Part shown: one piece after another, positions 25,401-33,370 of the stretch | Numbering within the stretch: position 1 is the first letter of the stretch | How the letters are laid out: every line of letters starts with the position of its first letter | Assembly (NCBI RefSeq): GCF_001612685.1 | Contig: NZ_BDAY01000040.1 | Coordinates: forward strand, 1 to 64,000 | DNA from: Nocardia altamirensis NBRC 108246 | GTDB taxonomy: Bacteria > Actinomycetota > Actinomycetes > Mycobacteriales > Mycobacteriaceae | Length of the DNA stretch: 64,000 nt | Reading direction: 5' to 3' | Program-made: the position numbers and the translations under genes | Notes under the pieces: generated by a model | Seen by the model: the letters and a program-made list of their open reading frames with translations, nothing else | Databases searched by the model: none | Told to the model about the DNA's origin: nothing

Positions 25401-25739
25401 GCCATCGTCGACGGACAACGCCGTCAGGTCGGCGATCAGCATGTCGATGGCGGCACTGTTGGCCTTGTCGGTCAGCTTCGTTCCCTCGGGCGCCTTGATG
25501 ACATAGGCACCGCTCACGGCTTCGATGCTGAACCGGCCCGACATACCGGGGAACTGCTTGTCCAGGATGTCGGTGGCGCGCTCCGACGGCAGCGACGGCA
25601 TGCTGAACTCGTCGCTCATCGGCTTACTCAGCGCGCTGCCCGCGACACCGAGCAGCGCGAGGAACACGACCCACAGCGGCAGAACGATCCACTTGCGGCG
25701 GAAGGCGAATTTGCCCCACCGATAGAGGAATACGGACAC
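22473..25739 (-). CDS. MMPL/RND family transporter with three C-terminal beta-sandwich repeats
   Basis: A 1088-residue inner-membrane transporter. Residues 1-740 form the MmpL core: two six-helix bundles each preceded by a periplasmic porter domain, with the paired Asp-Tyr proton-relay motifs SIDYALF (first bundle) and AMDYQVF (second). Such proteins export lipids or drugs using the proton gradient. After a linker, residues about 835-1080 hold three successive carboxypeptidase-regulatory-like domains, each with a DGTY or DGRY plus G-x-Y strand pattern. This tail is absent from typical MmpL proteins, whose C-termini are cytosolic. The GTG at 25739 is preceded by TAGGAG. Confidence 0.92.
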   Translation of the reverse strand: MSVFLYRWGKFAFRRKWIVLPLWVVFLALLGVAGSALSKPMSDEFSMPSLPSERATDILDKQFPGMSGRFSIEAVSGAYVIKAPEGTKLTDKANSAAIDMLIADLTALSVDDGKHRLVAEKDAAALKNPVAVTESMGCLTKADREVCSGAPLNVLSKDAPSTVAVLTVPFDISGPMEVTDEQRHAAYDVANRARAQGLTVELGGPIAQQQEQPSGRAEMIGMGVALVVMVIAFGAIMAAFVPIITAIVGLSAAMLVISLSTSIIEVPSFTTFLASMIGIALSIDYALFIVSRYKHELQVARNPEEAAGISVGTAGSAVVFAGLTVIVALAALSIVGVNFLTFMGLGGAVAALFAVLTAITLMPAVLGAFGRFLFKPKLPLVAKHDPEDDSSVTNGMRVARLISKRPWVALIFAVAALAALAAPALKLQLGLPGEDSFPTSSTIRQAYDIRTAGFGEGSNGILTVVADLEQVPQGEREAAVTALRDRLAAFPQMDYITKPQFSTNGLGAMLSGVPKSGPNNQDTKDLVRDARDAESELSQRYGIEYGITGTTAIYADMDRVLLGKIVPYLAIVAGAAFVLLILVFRSILVPFTAALGFLLSMAATFGATVLIFQEGAFGLIADPHPIVSFLPIMLIGLVFGLAMDYQVFLVTRMREEYVHSRSPRFAMITGYQHGARVVTSAAIIMVSVFGSFLLESDATAKSMGFALACGVAIDAFVVRMVLVPALLVIMGRRAWWIPKWLNRILPDIDVEGTKLRGLRESDRAELAQVVAAHVALAEAESIRFTEQIWEPATVPAAEPVLTPAEVSHIDTNNNGEQRLSDMPIEQGIASTSGMAIGGCIRRDDGHLVPDAALTLIDPRGHQVSRAKGDADGTYTIEPPAPGSYVLIVSANGHQPAAVNVTASDGIAHVDVTLQGAGELTGVVRTAAHEPVADATVTVTDLSGEVVGAAVTAADGTYACRGVMAGTYTCVTVAARMRPAATTLSVPASGRLRFDIELAPMAMLWGTVRAEGRAVRDARVTVLDWSGTAVGATHTDDDGRYVVADLPEGEYTVVARGYPLVTGQVTITGSQVDHDIWLSFGADEHADLS

Positions 25740-25931
25740 GACTGAGTTCTCCTAGAGGTAACCGGTTGTGCTGAGTCCAGGGCCCGTATACAGCACCTTC
25801 GCGGCCCGCTACGCGTGCGAACACTCCCCCGGCTCCCACCGGTCGATCAACGAATAGTGGGAAACGGAGGAGAAACCTCAAGTTTCGAGAGCATACCGCA
25901 CGCCCGGTCGGCGCCGCCGTAGGCCCGAATG

Positions 25932-26396
25932 TCAGCGGCGGCGCACAGTGCGCAGACCACACGCCTGACCCACGCTCGCACCCTCCAGCACGAACTGAAG
26001 AACGATCACGACGAACCCGAACATCCACCGCCCCAACGTCTGCCAGAACCGCGGCCGCCCGCCGTCCTTCCAGCGCAACACCCGCATCCCGAACAGCAGC
26101 TTGCCCAGACTGACACGCAACACCAGGGTGCCGAAGACATGGTTGACGAATGACACTGCCAGCACACAGAGGATGAACGCAGGCAAAAACTCCGCCACCC
26201 CACCGGTCGCATGAAACACCCGTTGCGACAACGCCAAACCACCGATCAGCGCCACAACCCCATCCACAAGCGCCGCCAACGACAGCCGATTATCCCCCGC
26301 CACCTCCGGCACCACCCCATGCCTCGGATGCGGTTGTCCCCCAAGCCCCGAAGCCGAAGCAGCATGGCCCATACCCGGTGCACTCACGCACCACAT
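25932..26396 (-). CDS. RDD family membrane protein
   Basis: A protein of about 154 residues with the RDD layout: a first hydrophobic segment after RLSLAALVDGVVALIGG, the conserved aspartate within it, further helices, and the GKLLFGMRVLRWKDG loop that typifies the family. Function unknown; some RDD proteins are ion antiporters. The start is uncertain: ATG 26396 (MWCVSAP) has a G-rich stretch upstream, while GTG 26414 or ATG 26372 are alternatives. Confidence 0.8.
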   Translation of the reverse strand: MWCVSAPGMGHAASASGLGGQPHPRHGVVPEVAGDNRLSLAALVDGVVALIGGLALSQRVFHATGGVAEFLPAFILCVLAVSFVNHVFGTLVLRVSLGKLLFGMRVLRWKDGGRPRFWQTLGRWMFGFVVIVLQFVLEGASVGQACGLRTVRRR

Positions 26397-26458
26397 TGTG
26401 CCCACCACCCCCACACCTTCCCAGCACCGACAATCAGGGGCAGTCAGCGTTATCCCGG

Positions 26459-27295
26459 CTACCCGGAACGTGCATCCAGCGCCATCCGAATCAGCCCTCG
26501 AGCCGACTCGCCGGTCACAGACTGACCAACCAGGACATCGAACGTCCGGTGATACAGCCTGATCTCACGCGGTTGAGTGATCGTCAGCTCTGCGGTGATC
26601 CCTTCGACAGTTACCCGACGCTCGTCGAACATGACGAAGTTCGTCAGCTGCATCGGCAGTTGAGCAGCGAAGGGCACGATCGCGAAGCTGACACGCGGCA
26701 AGCCCATTGCCGCCAGCAACCTATCCAGTTGGCCCCGCATCACCGAGTCGCCGCCGACGTCGTTGTATAGGGCTTGCTCACCCATCAGGAGGTGAAACCT
26801 TCGGTCGCCCTTGTACAGGACCTGTTGTCGCTCGAGGCGCTTGGCTACGCCTTCGTCCAGATCGTCGGGGATCCCGTGGAACTTGATGGACCGACGCAGA
26901 ATCGCGGAAGCGTACTCGGCGGTCTGAAGTAACCCAGGTATCAGCGATGGCTGATACATGCGTATCACCTCGGACTGCTGCATCAAGCGCAGGATCTCGT
27001 GTTGCTTCTGTTTGGTCCCACCGCTGAGTGAGCGTCGCCACTCACGGTATGCGGCTTCAATATTGCGGAGAGTAGCGACGAGGTCCGGAATCTCGCTCTC
27101 GGCCGCGGTGATCCTGCACCAGACTTGTATGTCGATCACCGAGGGCTTGGTCTTTCCGTACTCGATCTTCGGCACCCTCGTCTGATGCCAACCGGCCCTG
27201 CGGGCAAGCTCGCTGCCGCTCAAACCGGCAGACTGGCGAAGCTCTCGGAGGCGTTCTCCGAGAGCTTCGCGCGCTTGTTGTACCGAATTGGTCAC
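26459..27295 (-). CDS. XRE family regulator with DUF5753 domain
   Basis: A 278-residue regulator: a Cro/CI-type helix-turn-helix at about residues 12-65 (LRELRQSAGLSGSELARRAG) followed by the DUF5753 sensor-like domain (YQPSLIPGLLQTAEYA, FAIVPF). These WhiJ/Scr1-type proteins are abundant in filamentous actinomycetes and usually act with small neighbouring proteins on developmental or metabolic genes. It starts at GTG 27295, 3 nt after the stop of the DUF6879 gene, so the two are co-transcribed. Confidence 0.92.
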   Translation of the reverse strand: MTNSVQQAREALGERLRELRQSAGLSGSELARRAGWHQTRVPKIEYGKTKPSVIDIQVWCRITAAESEIPDLVATLRNIEAAYREWRRSLSGGTKQKQHEILRLMQQSEVIRMYQPSLIPGLLQTAEYASAILRRSIKFHGIPDDLDEGVAKRLERQQVLYKGDRRFHLLMGEQALYNDVGGDSVMRGQLDRLLAAMGLPRVSFAIVPFAAQLPMQLTNFVMFDERRVTVEGITAELTITQPREIRLYHRTFDVLVGQSVTGESARGLIRMALDARSG

Positions 27296-27298
27296 CAG

Positions 27299-27817
27299 TC
27301 AGACTTCACCGGCGTATTCGTTGAACGGCACCGCTGATTGCCACAGCTTTACCTTGACGCTCCGACAGTACGACGCAATACCAGGATCAGTCGTTATTGC
27401 CGCTCCCGCAGGTTTGCCATCGTCGTCTACCAGATTGAAACCCACTGTCGTGTCGTCGAACAGCCACCAGTCATCGTGAGGCACGTCCCCGGCAAGGTGC
27501 CGGGGCAGGTAACGAATGTCTTCGCCCGCATCTACGTTGCTGGATGTGATCGAGAGCAACCAGCGCTGATAATCACTGTGCGGCACGGTGACTACCCGGA
27601 CCCGGGTAACCCGCACGCCTCGCCTAACGGTCTCCTGAACCAGTTCTGTCCACGGACGCTTGCTGTACTGCGGCATCGGCGGTTCACCGTTCAGGAATCG
27701 ACGCAGCGGTTCGGACTCGCTGGGTACCGAGTAGGTGTCGCGCACCTCGAGGTGGAACACCTCCTGTTCGGCCTTCCGGAACAGTTCAGGCCACGGGCTA
27801 GGCTGCCGCAGAAACAC
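27299..27817 (-). CDS. DUF6879 family protein
   Basis: A 172-residue soluble protein matching the DUF6879 pattern: a run of aromatic and charged residues ending DDWWLFDD, the YRYLP-like segment IRYLPRH, and a C-terminal Y-x-x-x-V-W motif region. No function is established. It is regularly found next to XRE-DUF5753 regulators, as here, and overlaps the 109-residue gene upstream by 20 nt, so the three form one operon. Confidence 0.78.
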   Translation of the reverse strand: MFLRQPSPWPELFRKAEQEVFHLEVRDTYSVPSESEPLRRFLNGEPPMPQYSKRPWTELVQETVRRGVRVTRVRVVTVPHSDYQRWLLSITSSNVDAGEDIRYLPRHLAGDVPHDDWWLFDDTTVGFNLVDDDGKPAGAAITTDPGIASYCRSVKVKLWQSAVPFNEYAGEV

Positions 27818-28127
27818 CGTAGAAGGTCCTCTCCGCCTTCGATACTTCGACGGCGGTCTCGTGTGGCTCCATGCTCATCTCATCAACTGCCGCACGGTCG
27901 GTGACGGGCAGACCAGAGACCCGGAACGTTCCGCGGCCGGTGTCGCTCATGGTGGCACCGATGAACGTGTCCGGTTCGGCGAACCCTAACAACAGATGCG
28001 GAATCTCAACGGTTCCGGGGGTTTCCGTCTTCCAGCCCACTACGACGTAGGTACCGGCGTCGGTCGCGTACAGGGCAGGGCACTCGCCGTCACCCGAACC
28101 ACCCTTGCCAAGGAATGTCAACAACAT
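27798..28127 (-). CDS. hypothetical protein, first gene of the XRE-DUF5753 module
   Basis: A 109-residue soluble protein without a recognised domain. The middle segment GTYVVVGWKT and the acidic EMSMEPHETAVEVSKAERTFYG C-terminal region are typical of small proteins that precede DUF6879 genes in actinomycetes. The ATG at 28127 has GGAG about 7 nt upstream. A candidate operator lies 56 nt upstream of the start. Confidence 0.72.
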   Translation of the reverse strand: MLLTFLGKGGSGDGECPALYATDAGTYVVVGWKTETPGTVEIPHLLLGFAEPDTFIGATMSDTGRGTFRVSGLPVTDRAAVDEMSMEPHETAVEVSKAERTFYGVSAAA

Positions 28128-28182
28128 GGAGAACTCCTGCCTGGACTAAGCGAATCTATGCTTCAGCGTCTCCATTGTGTCT

Positions 28183-28201
28183 CTCAGATGTGTTGTCTGA
28201 G
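28183..28201. promoter_or_regulatory. candidate operator, CTCAGA-N7-TCTGAG
   Basis: A perfect 6-bp inverted repeat with a 7-nt spacer in the divergent region between the XRE-DUF5753 module and the rightward hypothetical gene. A further CTGAGA at 28202-28207 pairs with TCTCAG at 28182-28187. Its position suggests autoregulation by the XRE protein, which is inferred only. Confidence 0.5.
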
Positions 28202-28343
28202 CTGAGATTAGTTGATTTCAGCATAGTTCGGCATAGGTATGGCTGGAGGAGCCAGAGACTTCATAGAGTCGGGTTGGCGTTCGGGGCAGTGCAGTCGTCT
28301 CGGTCCCGGACTGCCTTATCGAACCGACGACAGGGGCACGGCC

Positions 28344-28862
28344 ATGGCTGGAGAGCTGGAGGACGAGGCGGAATGCTCACGACTTTTCCCGTTCCCCGGA
28401 GGCGTGTTGGAACTCCGGAGCACCGGAGACGCGAACGCTGACTGCTCTGGCTTCTACCTGGAGCTCCGCGGATACGAAGAGATCGAAGACGGAAGCGATT
28501 CAGGGGCTGTAATGAGCTGGAAGCCAACATGTATCGGGTATCTACGGACCGACGTGTCCGGTGTAGCTCAACTCTGGGATCAGGCCCAGATACGACGACT
28601 TGCGGATCGTCTCGGGTACGACTTTGCCGACATGGTGATCTACGACCCGAAGTTCAGCCGACCGCCGCTTGCTCGGCTCAAAGCCCAAGCCACCCGCCTC
28701 CAGGCAGAAGCGGTCATCGTCCCAAGCTCGGAGCACTTTGAGGGCAACGAAATACCAGGGACCCTCGTGCAGCGGCTCGACGTGATCACAGTGAACCCCG
28801 AGGAGACCTATTCACGGCGTGCTATGCCGCCGTTGCGGAGCTCGCCTCCAGCACCGCGGTGA
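28344..28862 (+). CDS. hypothetical protein
   Basis: A soluble protein of about 172 residues that I do not recognise with certainty. Its centre (IRRLADRLGYDFADMVIYDP) and C-terminal half (ARLKAQATRLQAEAVIVPS, VQRLDVITVNPEETY) resemble the nucleotide-binding-like fold of the serine-recombinase N-terminal domain, but the catalytic serine region is not evident, so it is not a functional recombinase. The start is uncertain: ATG 28344 is within range of AGGGG; ATG 28239 would add 35 residues. It diverges from the XRE module and is convergent with the APC permease gene. Confidence 0.6.
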   Translation: MAGELEDEAECSRLFPFPGGVLELRSTGDANADCSGFYLELRGYEEIEDGSDSGAVMSWKPTCIGYLRTDVSGVAQLWDQAQIRRLADRLGYDFADMVIYDPKFSRPPLARLKAQATRLQAEAVIVPSSEHFEGNEIPGTLVQRLDVITVNPEETYSRRAMPPLRSSPPAPR

Positions 28863-28877
28863 TTCGATTGGCGGAGT

Positions 28878-30287
28878 TCATGATTCCTGGATGGGGTCGG
28901 GGAGTTTCCAGCGGTCTGGGCGGGGGCGGAGGTAGAGGAGGTAGTAGGCGCAGCCGAGGAGCATGGCGGCGACTGCTACGACCATTTGTTGCCAGGAGGC
29001 GTCGATGACGCTGTATGCCGCGTAGGCCATGGCGGCGACGACGATGATGGGTGGCAGCGGCCAGAGTGGCATTCGGTAGCCGCCGGAACTTGGACGGCTG
29101 CGGACTCGGAACGCGGCAAGCGCGACGAACAGGTACACCAGGACGAGGCCCGCGCCGGTTGCGGTGATCAGCCAGGACAGTGGGAGCGCGGCTGCCGCGA
29201 TGGTGGCCAGTGCGCCGACGACGATGGTGGCGACCGCCGGTGTGTGCCAGCGCGGGTGCACGCTGGCGAGTGCGCGATCGATCGGGTCCGGCCAGCTGCG
29301 GTCGCGGGCCGAGGCGAACAGCAGCCGGGAGATCTGCAGGATGATGGCGATCACCGCGTTGACGATCGCGATCGCGATGCCGACGCTCACCAACGTGTTC
29401 ACCGTGGCGCCGCCGCGCGCGGTCAGGAAGTAGTTCATCGGCGCCGAACTGCTCAACAAGTCGGTCATGGAGGGCGCGCCGAGGACCACTGCGGCCAGTG
29501 GCACGATTTCGATGGTGACGGTTGCGGCCAGGCAGACCATGATCACGCGGCCGATTGTGTGCGTCGCGTTCTTCGTCTCCTCCGCGTAGTAGACCGCAGC
29601 GCCGTAACCGTTGTAGCCGAACAGCGCCACCGGGATGAGGGCGGCCAACGCTCCCGCTCCTACCGAGGTCAGGCCACCGTCGCCGATCGTGGTCGCGTGC
29701 AACCATTCCGAGGGTCCGCGTTCGATCGTGCTGAAGCCGAGGAACGCAAGCACCGCGATCGCCGCGATCTCGATACACAGGAAAACCCCGGTGACCCAGG
29801 CGTTGGCCTTGATGTTGAGCAGCGCGATGCCGGTCGTCACCACGATGACGCCGACGCCGACCCATTTTCCGCCGAGCTGCGGTATCGCGACGCCGAGGTA
29901 GTCGCCGGTGCCGAGGGCGATCACCGAGATGATCAGCACGCCGTTCACCAAAGTCAGTGCGAACAAGGCGAATCCGACGGGTCTACCGAGTAGCCTTGCA
30001 GCCCAGGTGTATTCACCGCCGGTAATCGGAAAGGTCGCCGAGAGTTCGGCGTAACACAGTCCGATGAACACCGACGCCACTGCCGCGATGGCCAGTGTCA
30101 GCACTGACGCGCCACCCGCTGCCAGCAGGATCGCCGGAATGATGATGAACACGCTCGACGCAGGCGTCACCGCCGACAGTGTGATCAGAATGTTCTCGCC
30201 CATGCCCAGCGCGCGCGAGAGCTGCTGACGGTATCGGGGCTGTTGGTTGTCGTCGTCGGCAGTCTGGCCGGTGGTCTGGGTAGCCAT
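28878..30287 (-). CDS. APC family amino-acid permease
   Basis: A 469-residue transporter with about 12 transmembrane helices. The N-terminal helix-1 region (ALGMGENILITLSAVTPASSVF) and the GGEYTWAARLLGRPVGF motif belong to the amino acid-polyamine-organocation superfamily. It would import an amino acid or amine in symport with protons. AAAGGA lies upstream of ATG 30287. The gene diverges from a TetR-peptidase operon across an inverted repeat, and probably brings in the products or substrates of that peptidase. Confidence 0.92.
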   Translation of the reverse strand: MATQTTGQTADDDNQQPRYRQQLSRALGMGENILITLSAVTPASSVFIIIPAILLAAGGASVLTLAIAAVASVFIGLCYAELSATFPITGGEYTWAARLLGRPVGFALFALTLVNGVLIISVIALGTGDYLGVAIPQLGGKWVGVGVIVVTTGIALLNIKANAWVTGVFLCIEIAAIAVLAFLGFSTIERGPSEWLHATTIGDGGLTSVGAGALAALIPVALFGYNGYGAAVYYAEETKNATHTIGRVIMVCLAATVTIEIVPLAAVVLGAPSMTDLLSSSAPMNYFLTARGGATVNTLVSVGIAIAIVNAVIAIILQISRLLFASARDRSWPDPIDRALASVHPRWHTPAVATIVVGALATIAAAALPLSWLITATGAGLVLVYLFVALAAFRVRSRPSSGGYRMPLWPLPPIIVVAAMAYAAYSVIDASWQQMVVAVAAMLLGCAYYLLYLRPRPDRWKLPDPIQES

Positions 30288-30297
30288 GGCCGGTCCT

Positions 30298-30320
30298 TTC
30301 TTTGATGTACAGTCAAAGAA
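30298..30320. promoter_or_regulatory. candidate TetR operator, TTCTTTGA-N7-TCAAAGAA
   Basis: A perfect 8-bp inverted repeat with a 7-nt spacer (tgtacag) in the 116-nt divergent region, beginning only 11 nt upstream of the permease start and touching its ribosome-binding site. A second, weaker repeat GTCAA-N9-TTGAC is at 30336-30354; its right half TTGACG could also be the -35 box of the TetR gene. The geometry fits a TetR dimer repressing both genes. Confidence 0.72.
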
Positions 30321-30403
30321 TGGACTAAAGCCGCTGTCAAGGATCGATTTTGACGTTACGAATAATTAATTCGTCATCAACATGAGGCAACGGGAGGCGC
30401 CGG

Positions 30404-31021
30404 ATGGCACGCAGGAAGGATCAGGAGCGAGCTCGCCGGGAGATTCTCGATGCGGCGCTGACGGCGGTGTCCGACCGTGGTGTCGGCAAGCTCAAGATCC
30501 GTGAGGTCGCCGAAGTCGCCGGGGTATCGCCCGCGACCGTGCACTACTACTTCGACGATCTCGACAACCTGCTGCGCGAGGTCCACCGCGAAGCCAGCGA
30601 CCGGTTCTTCGGCGATCGACTCGCCATGGTCGCCACGATCACCGATGCCCGCGCGAAGATCGGTGCGTTGATCTGGGCCGGGTTGCCTGCCTCGGATACC
30701 GACGCCCTCGTCGTCGCGCTGTATCGGCTTGCCGCCTATCGCAGCGTCGCCGCCGAGCACGGCGACCTGATCACCGCCCTGTTCGAGAAACAGGTCGCGG
30801 TGTACATGGGCGCGCTGGAAGTGGGAATCGCGCAGGAACACTTCACGATCGATGCGCCGATCCTCGACGTCGCCGCGAACCTGGTTGCGCTGGAAGACGC
30901 CTACGGCTTGCACATCATCAGCGGCAATCGATCGATAACGAAAACCCGTGCCGCAGAAATGATCTGCACCTACGCCCGGACCGCCACCCACTGCCTCGAC
31001 ATCACGACGCCCGAAGGATGA
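30404..31021 (+). CDS. TetR family transcriptional regulator
   Basis: A 205-residue TetR regulator. The helix-turn-helix spans about residues 10-56, with IREVAEVAGVSPATVHYYFDD; the C-terminal domain is helical. GGGAGG lies about 8 nt before the ATG. The stop is followed after 4 nt by the P1 peptidase gene, so the two are co-transcribed, and the regulator diverges from the APC permease with a palindromic operator candidate in between. It presumably senses the transported amino compound and controls both units. Confidence 0.93.
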   Translation: MARRKDQERARREILDAALTAVSDRGVGKLKIREVAEVAGVSPATVHYYFDDLDNLLREVHREASDRFFGDRLAMVATITDARAKIGALIWAGLPASDTDALVVALYRLAAYRSVAAEHGDLITALFEKQVAVYMGALEVGIAQEHFTIDAPILDVAANLVALEDAYGLHIISGNRSITKTRAAEMICTYARTATHCLDITTPEG

Positions 31022-31025
31022 ACAG

Positions 31026-32240
31026 ATGAGTGGAGCAGCGCGCAGCGATTCGATGAGGGGTGGCGGCCGGGTGGCGGGTGACCTTTCCCCGGATGGACGT
31101 CCGCGAGCGCGGGCCCTCGGCATCGCGCCGAGCGGGACACCGGGTGCGTGGAACGCCATCACCGATGTGGCCGGAATCGAGGTCGGGTATCGGACACTGA
31201 TCGAAGGCGACGGGCCCTTGCGAGTAGGCGAAGGCCCGGTACGCACCGGCGTGACGGCGATCCTGCCGCGCGGCCGTTCCGGCGTCGGCCGCCCGTGCAC
31301 AGCTGGTCGCTACTCGCTCAACGGAAACGGCGAAATGACCGGCACCGCATGGATCGACGAGGTCGGCCAGCTGTCGATGCCCGTCACGATCTCCAACACG
31401 CACGCCATCGGCGCCTGCCACACCGGCGCGATCGAGTGGATCAACAAGACCCATCCCGCGCTGGCTCGGGAATGGCTGCTCCCGGTCTGCGCCGAAACCT
31501 GGGACGGTTACCTCAACGACATCAACGGCGGCCATGTCACACCGGAAATCGTTGTTGCCGCATTGGATTCGGCCCGCAGCGGTCCGCTGGACGAGGGCTC
31601 GGTCGGTGGCGGCACCGGAATGAACTGCTACGCATGCAAAGGCGGCAGCGGAACCTCCTCCCGACTGGTCGAGTTCGGACCGCACACCTACACCGTCGGC
31701 GTGTTTCTCCAGGCGAACTTCGGCTCCCGACACGAACTGACGATCCGCGGCCACCGCATCGGCGATCGACTCGACCTCAACAACCCGATGGAATCGACCG
31801 ATTGGGGCACCCCGCCCGACCGAATGCCCGCCGCGCCCGGCGGTTCTGGTTCGGTCATCGTCGTAGTCGCGACCGACGCCCCACTGGATCCGCTGCAGTG
31901 CAAGGCCATGGCCCGCCGCGTCCCCTTCGGCCTGGCCCGCACCGGCACCACCGGCAGCCTCTTCTCCGGCGACTTGTTCCTCGCCTTCTCCACCGCCGCA
32001 GACCGCCCCTCCGACACCGGCTTCCCGATCGGCGACCCCACCCCCGCCGACCTCGTCACCACCACCCGCCTACCGTGGAACCGAATGGACCCGATATACA
32101 CCGCGGTCGTCGAGGCAGTCGAAGAGTCCGTCCTCAACGCCCTCATCGTGAACACTTCGATGACCGGCCGCGACGGCCACCACTCGCCCGCCCTCCCACA
32201 CGACCAACTGAAAACCTTGCTGGCGACCGAACCTCGCTAA
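31026..32240 (+). CDS. P1 family peptidase (DmpA-type aminopeptidase)
   Basis: A 404-residue N-terminal nucleophile hydrolase of the DmpA/BapA family, which cleaves N-terminal residues (including D-Ala or beta-amino acids) from peptides and amides. The proenzyme self-cleaves at a Gly-Ser bond; here PGGSGSVIVVV places it at G275-S276. The glycine-rich TNAISDVAG-like NAITDVAGIEVGY at the start and GGGTGMNCYACKGG in the middle are family features. It follows the TetR gene by 4 nt. With the divergent APC permease it forms a small uptake-and-hydrolysis module. Confidence 0.93.
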   Translation: MSGAARSDSMRGGGRVAGDLSPDGRPRARALGIAPSGTPGAWNAITDVAGIEVGYRTLIEGDGPLRVGEGPVRTGVTAILPRGRSGVGRPCTAGRYSLNGNGEMTGTAWIDEVGQLSMPVTISNTHAIGACHTGAIEWINKTHPALAREWLLPVCAETWDGYLNDINGGHVTPEIVVAALDSARSGPLDEGSVGGGTGMNCYACKGGSGTSSRLVEFGPHTYTVGVFLQANFGSRHELTIRGHRIGDRLDLNNPMESTDWGTPPDRMPAAPGGSGSVIVVVATDAPLDPLQCKAMARRVPFGLARTGTTGSLFSGDLFLAFSTAADRPSDTGFPIGDPTPADLVTTTRLPWNRMDPIYTAVVEAVEESVLNALIVNTSMTGRDGHHSPALPHDQLKTLLATEPR

Positions 32241-32641
32241 CTGGCATGGAGCGGGGTAGGCGTCTCCACCACGCGGCCTCTCTCGCCGCGCCTGGCGTGG
32301 TCTCGCCGCGGCAGGTTGGTCAGCGCAAGTTGGTCGGCTGATCAGGTGGCACTGGTGGCGGCATCGCCCGAGAAGCTCCCGCCACCATTGCCCCCTCGGC
32401 ACGAAACCGCTCTGCGCTCCCGGTATGTGGGATCAGAACGGTGGTTTCGCACAGAGTGGGAACTCAGGGCGGAGGCTTCTCGGGCGATGCCGCCACCATT
32501 TCCCAGTGATCAACCGACCAACTCCAGCGCGCGAAGCGGGGTGAGGTAGGTCACAAGAGTGGGGTGTCGAGAAGGGTGGGGTGGGTCCGTCTCAGGGGCA
32601 GAGCGGCTACACGGGTCGCCTGGCGAAGGAGAGGGAGCATC
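32241..32641. other. gene-free region holding a large palindrome
   Basis: A 400-nt stretch after the P1 peptidase. It begins with a weak hairpin (ACCACGC 32268-32274 with GCGTGGT 32295-32301) that may terminate transcription. Most of the rest is the imperfect palindrome listed separately. The 120 nt before 32642 should hold the promoter of the reductase gene, but I could not assign boxes. Confidence 0.6.
32328..32523. repeat. 196-bp imperfect inverted repeat (MITE- or REP-like)
   Basis: The outer ends match: AGTTGGTCGGCTGATCA at 32328-32344 against the complement of TGATCAACCGACCAACT at 32507-32523, one mismatch. Inside, a 23-bp perfect arm starting GGTGGCGGCATCGCCC near 32353 pairs with its complement near 32474-32496. 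The central part also pairs partly (CGAAACC with GGTTTCG; CCCGGTATGTGGGATC at the apex). No transposase gene is present. Confidence 0.8.
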
Positions 32642-33214
32642 ATGCGCAAGCTTGTAGTCCAGCAGTGGGTTACCGTCGACAACATTGCCGCGGAGGAGGA
32701 TGGCGGGCTGAGTTTTGTGTCGGGGGAGCCGTTTTCAGAGAACGACACCAGTGCGTTCAAGGCGAACATGATGGGGCTCATCGACTCGGTCGACACGATG
32801 ATTCTCGGGGCGAATACCTACGCTCAGACCAAGGACTACTGGCCGTATGCCGAGGAACAGGGTGAGTACGGGAAGAAGCTGAACAGCCTCAGCAAGTTCG
32901 TTGCGTCGTCGACGCTGGATGATGCGCCGTGGGGTGACTTTTCCGCGGCGACCGTGACGCGCGATCCAGCCGCCACCATCCGGGAGCTCAAAGAGCAAGA
33001 CGGTAAGGACATTTGGTTGTGGGGCAGCTTGACTCTCATGCGGGCGCTGTTGGATGCCGGTGTCGTCGATGAGGTTCGGATGCTGGTATGCCCGGTGGCG
33101 CGCGGCAAGGGGCGGCCGGTTTTCGAGGATCCGCGAGACCTGAAGTTGGTCGAGGCCACCGGGTTCGACAACGGCGTTGCGCTGCTCCGCTACGAGATCG
33201 CACGACCGAGCTGA
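32642..33214 (+). CDS. RibD C-terminal / dihydrofolate reductase-like protein
   Basis: A 190-residue reductase of the RibD_C (DHFR-like) family. The N-terminal MRKLVVQQWVTVDNIAAEEDGG, the MILGANTY segment, and IWLWGSLTLMRALLDAGVVDEV with the C-terminal PVARGKGRPVFE follow the family pattern for NADPH binding. These stand-alone actinomycete proteins have no assigned substrate. ATG 32642 is chosen because GGAGAGGGAG lies immediately upstream; the frame is open 26 codons further without support. Confidence 0.9.
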   Translation: MRKLVVQQWVTVDNIAAEEDGGLSFVSGEPFSENDTSAFKANMMGLIDSVDTMILGANTYAQTKDYWPYAEEQGEYGKKLNSLSKFVASSTLDDAPWGDFSAATVTRDPAATIRELKEQDGKDIWLWGSLTLMRALLDAGVVDEVRMLVCPVARGKGRPVFEDPRDLKLVEATGFDNGVALLRYEIARPS

Positions 33215-33370
33215 TGGTCGACAGGTAACGCTGCGGGACTCGCGCGAAGAGAATTTCGGCTGCTGTGCCGATGAGTGGACCAGGATGTCGCGCCGCCGCC
33301 GCAGTGGCGCGCATCCTGAATTCACAAGCTCTAGTTCGTAATTCAGTACGCAGCGAGGAGTGGATGAGCA

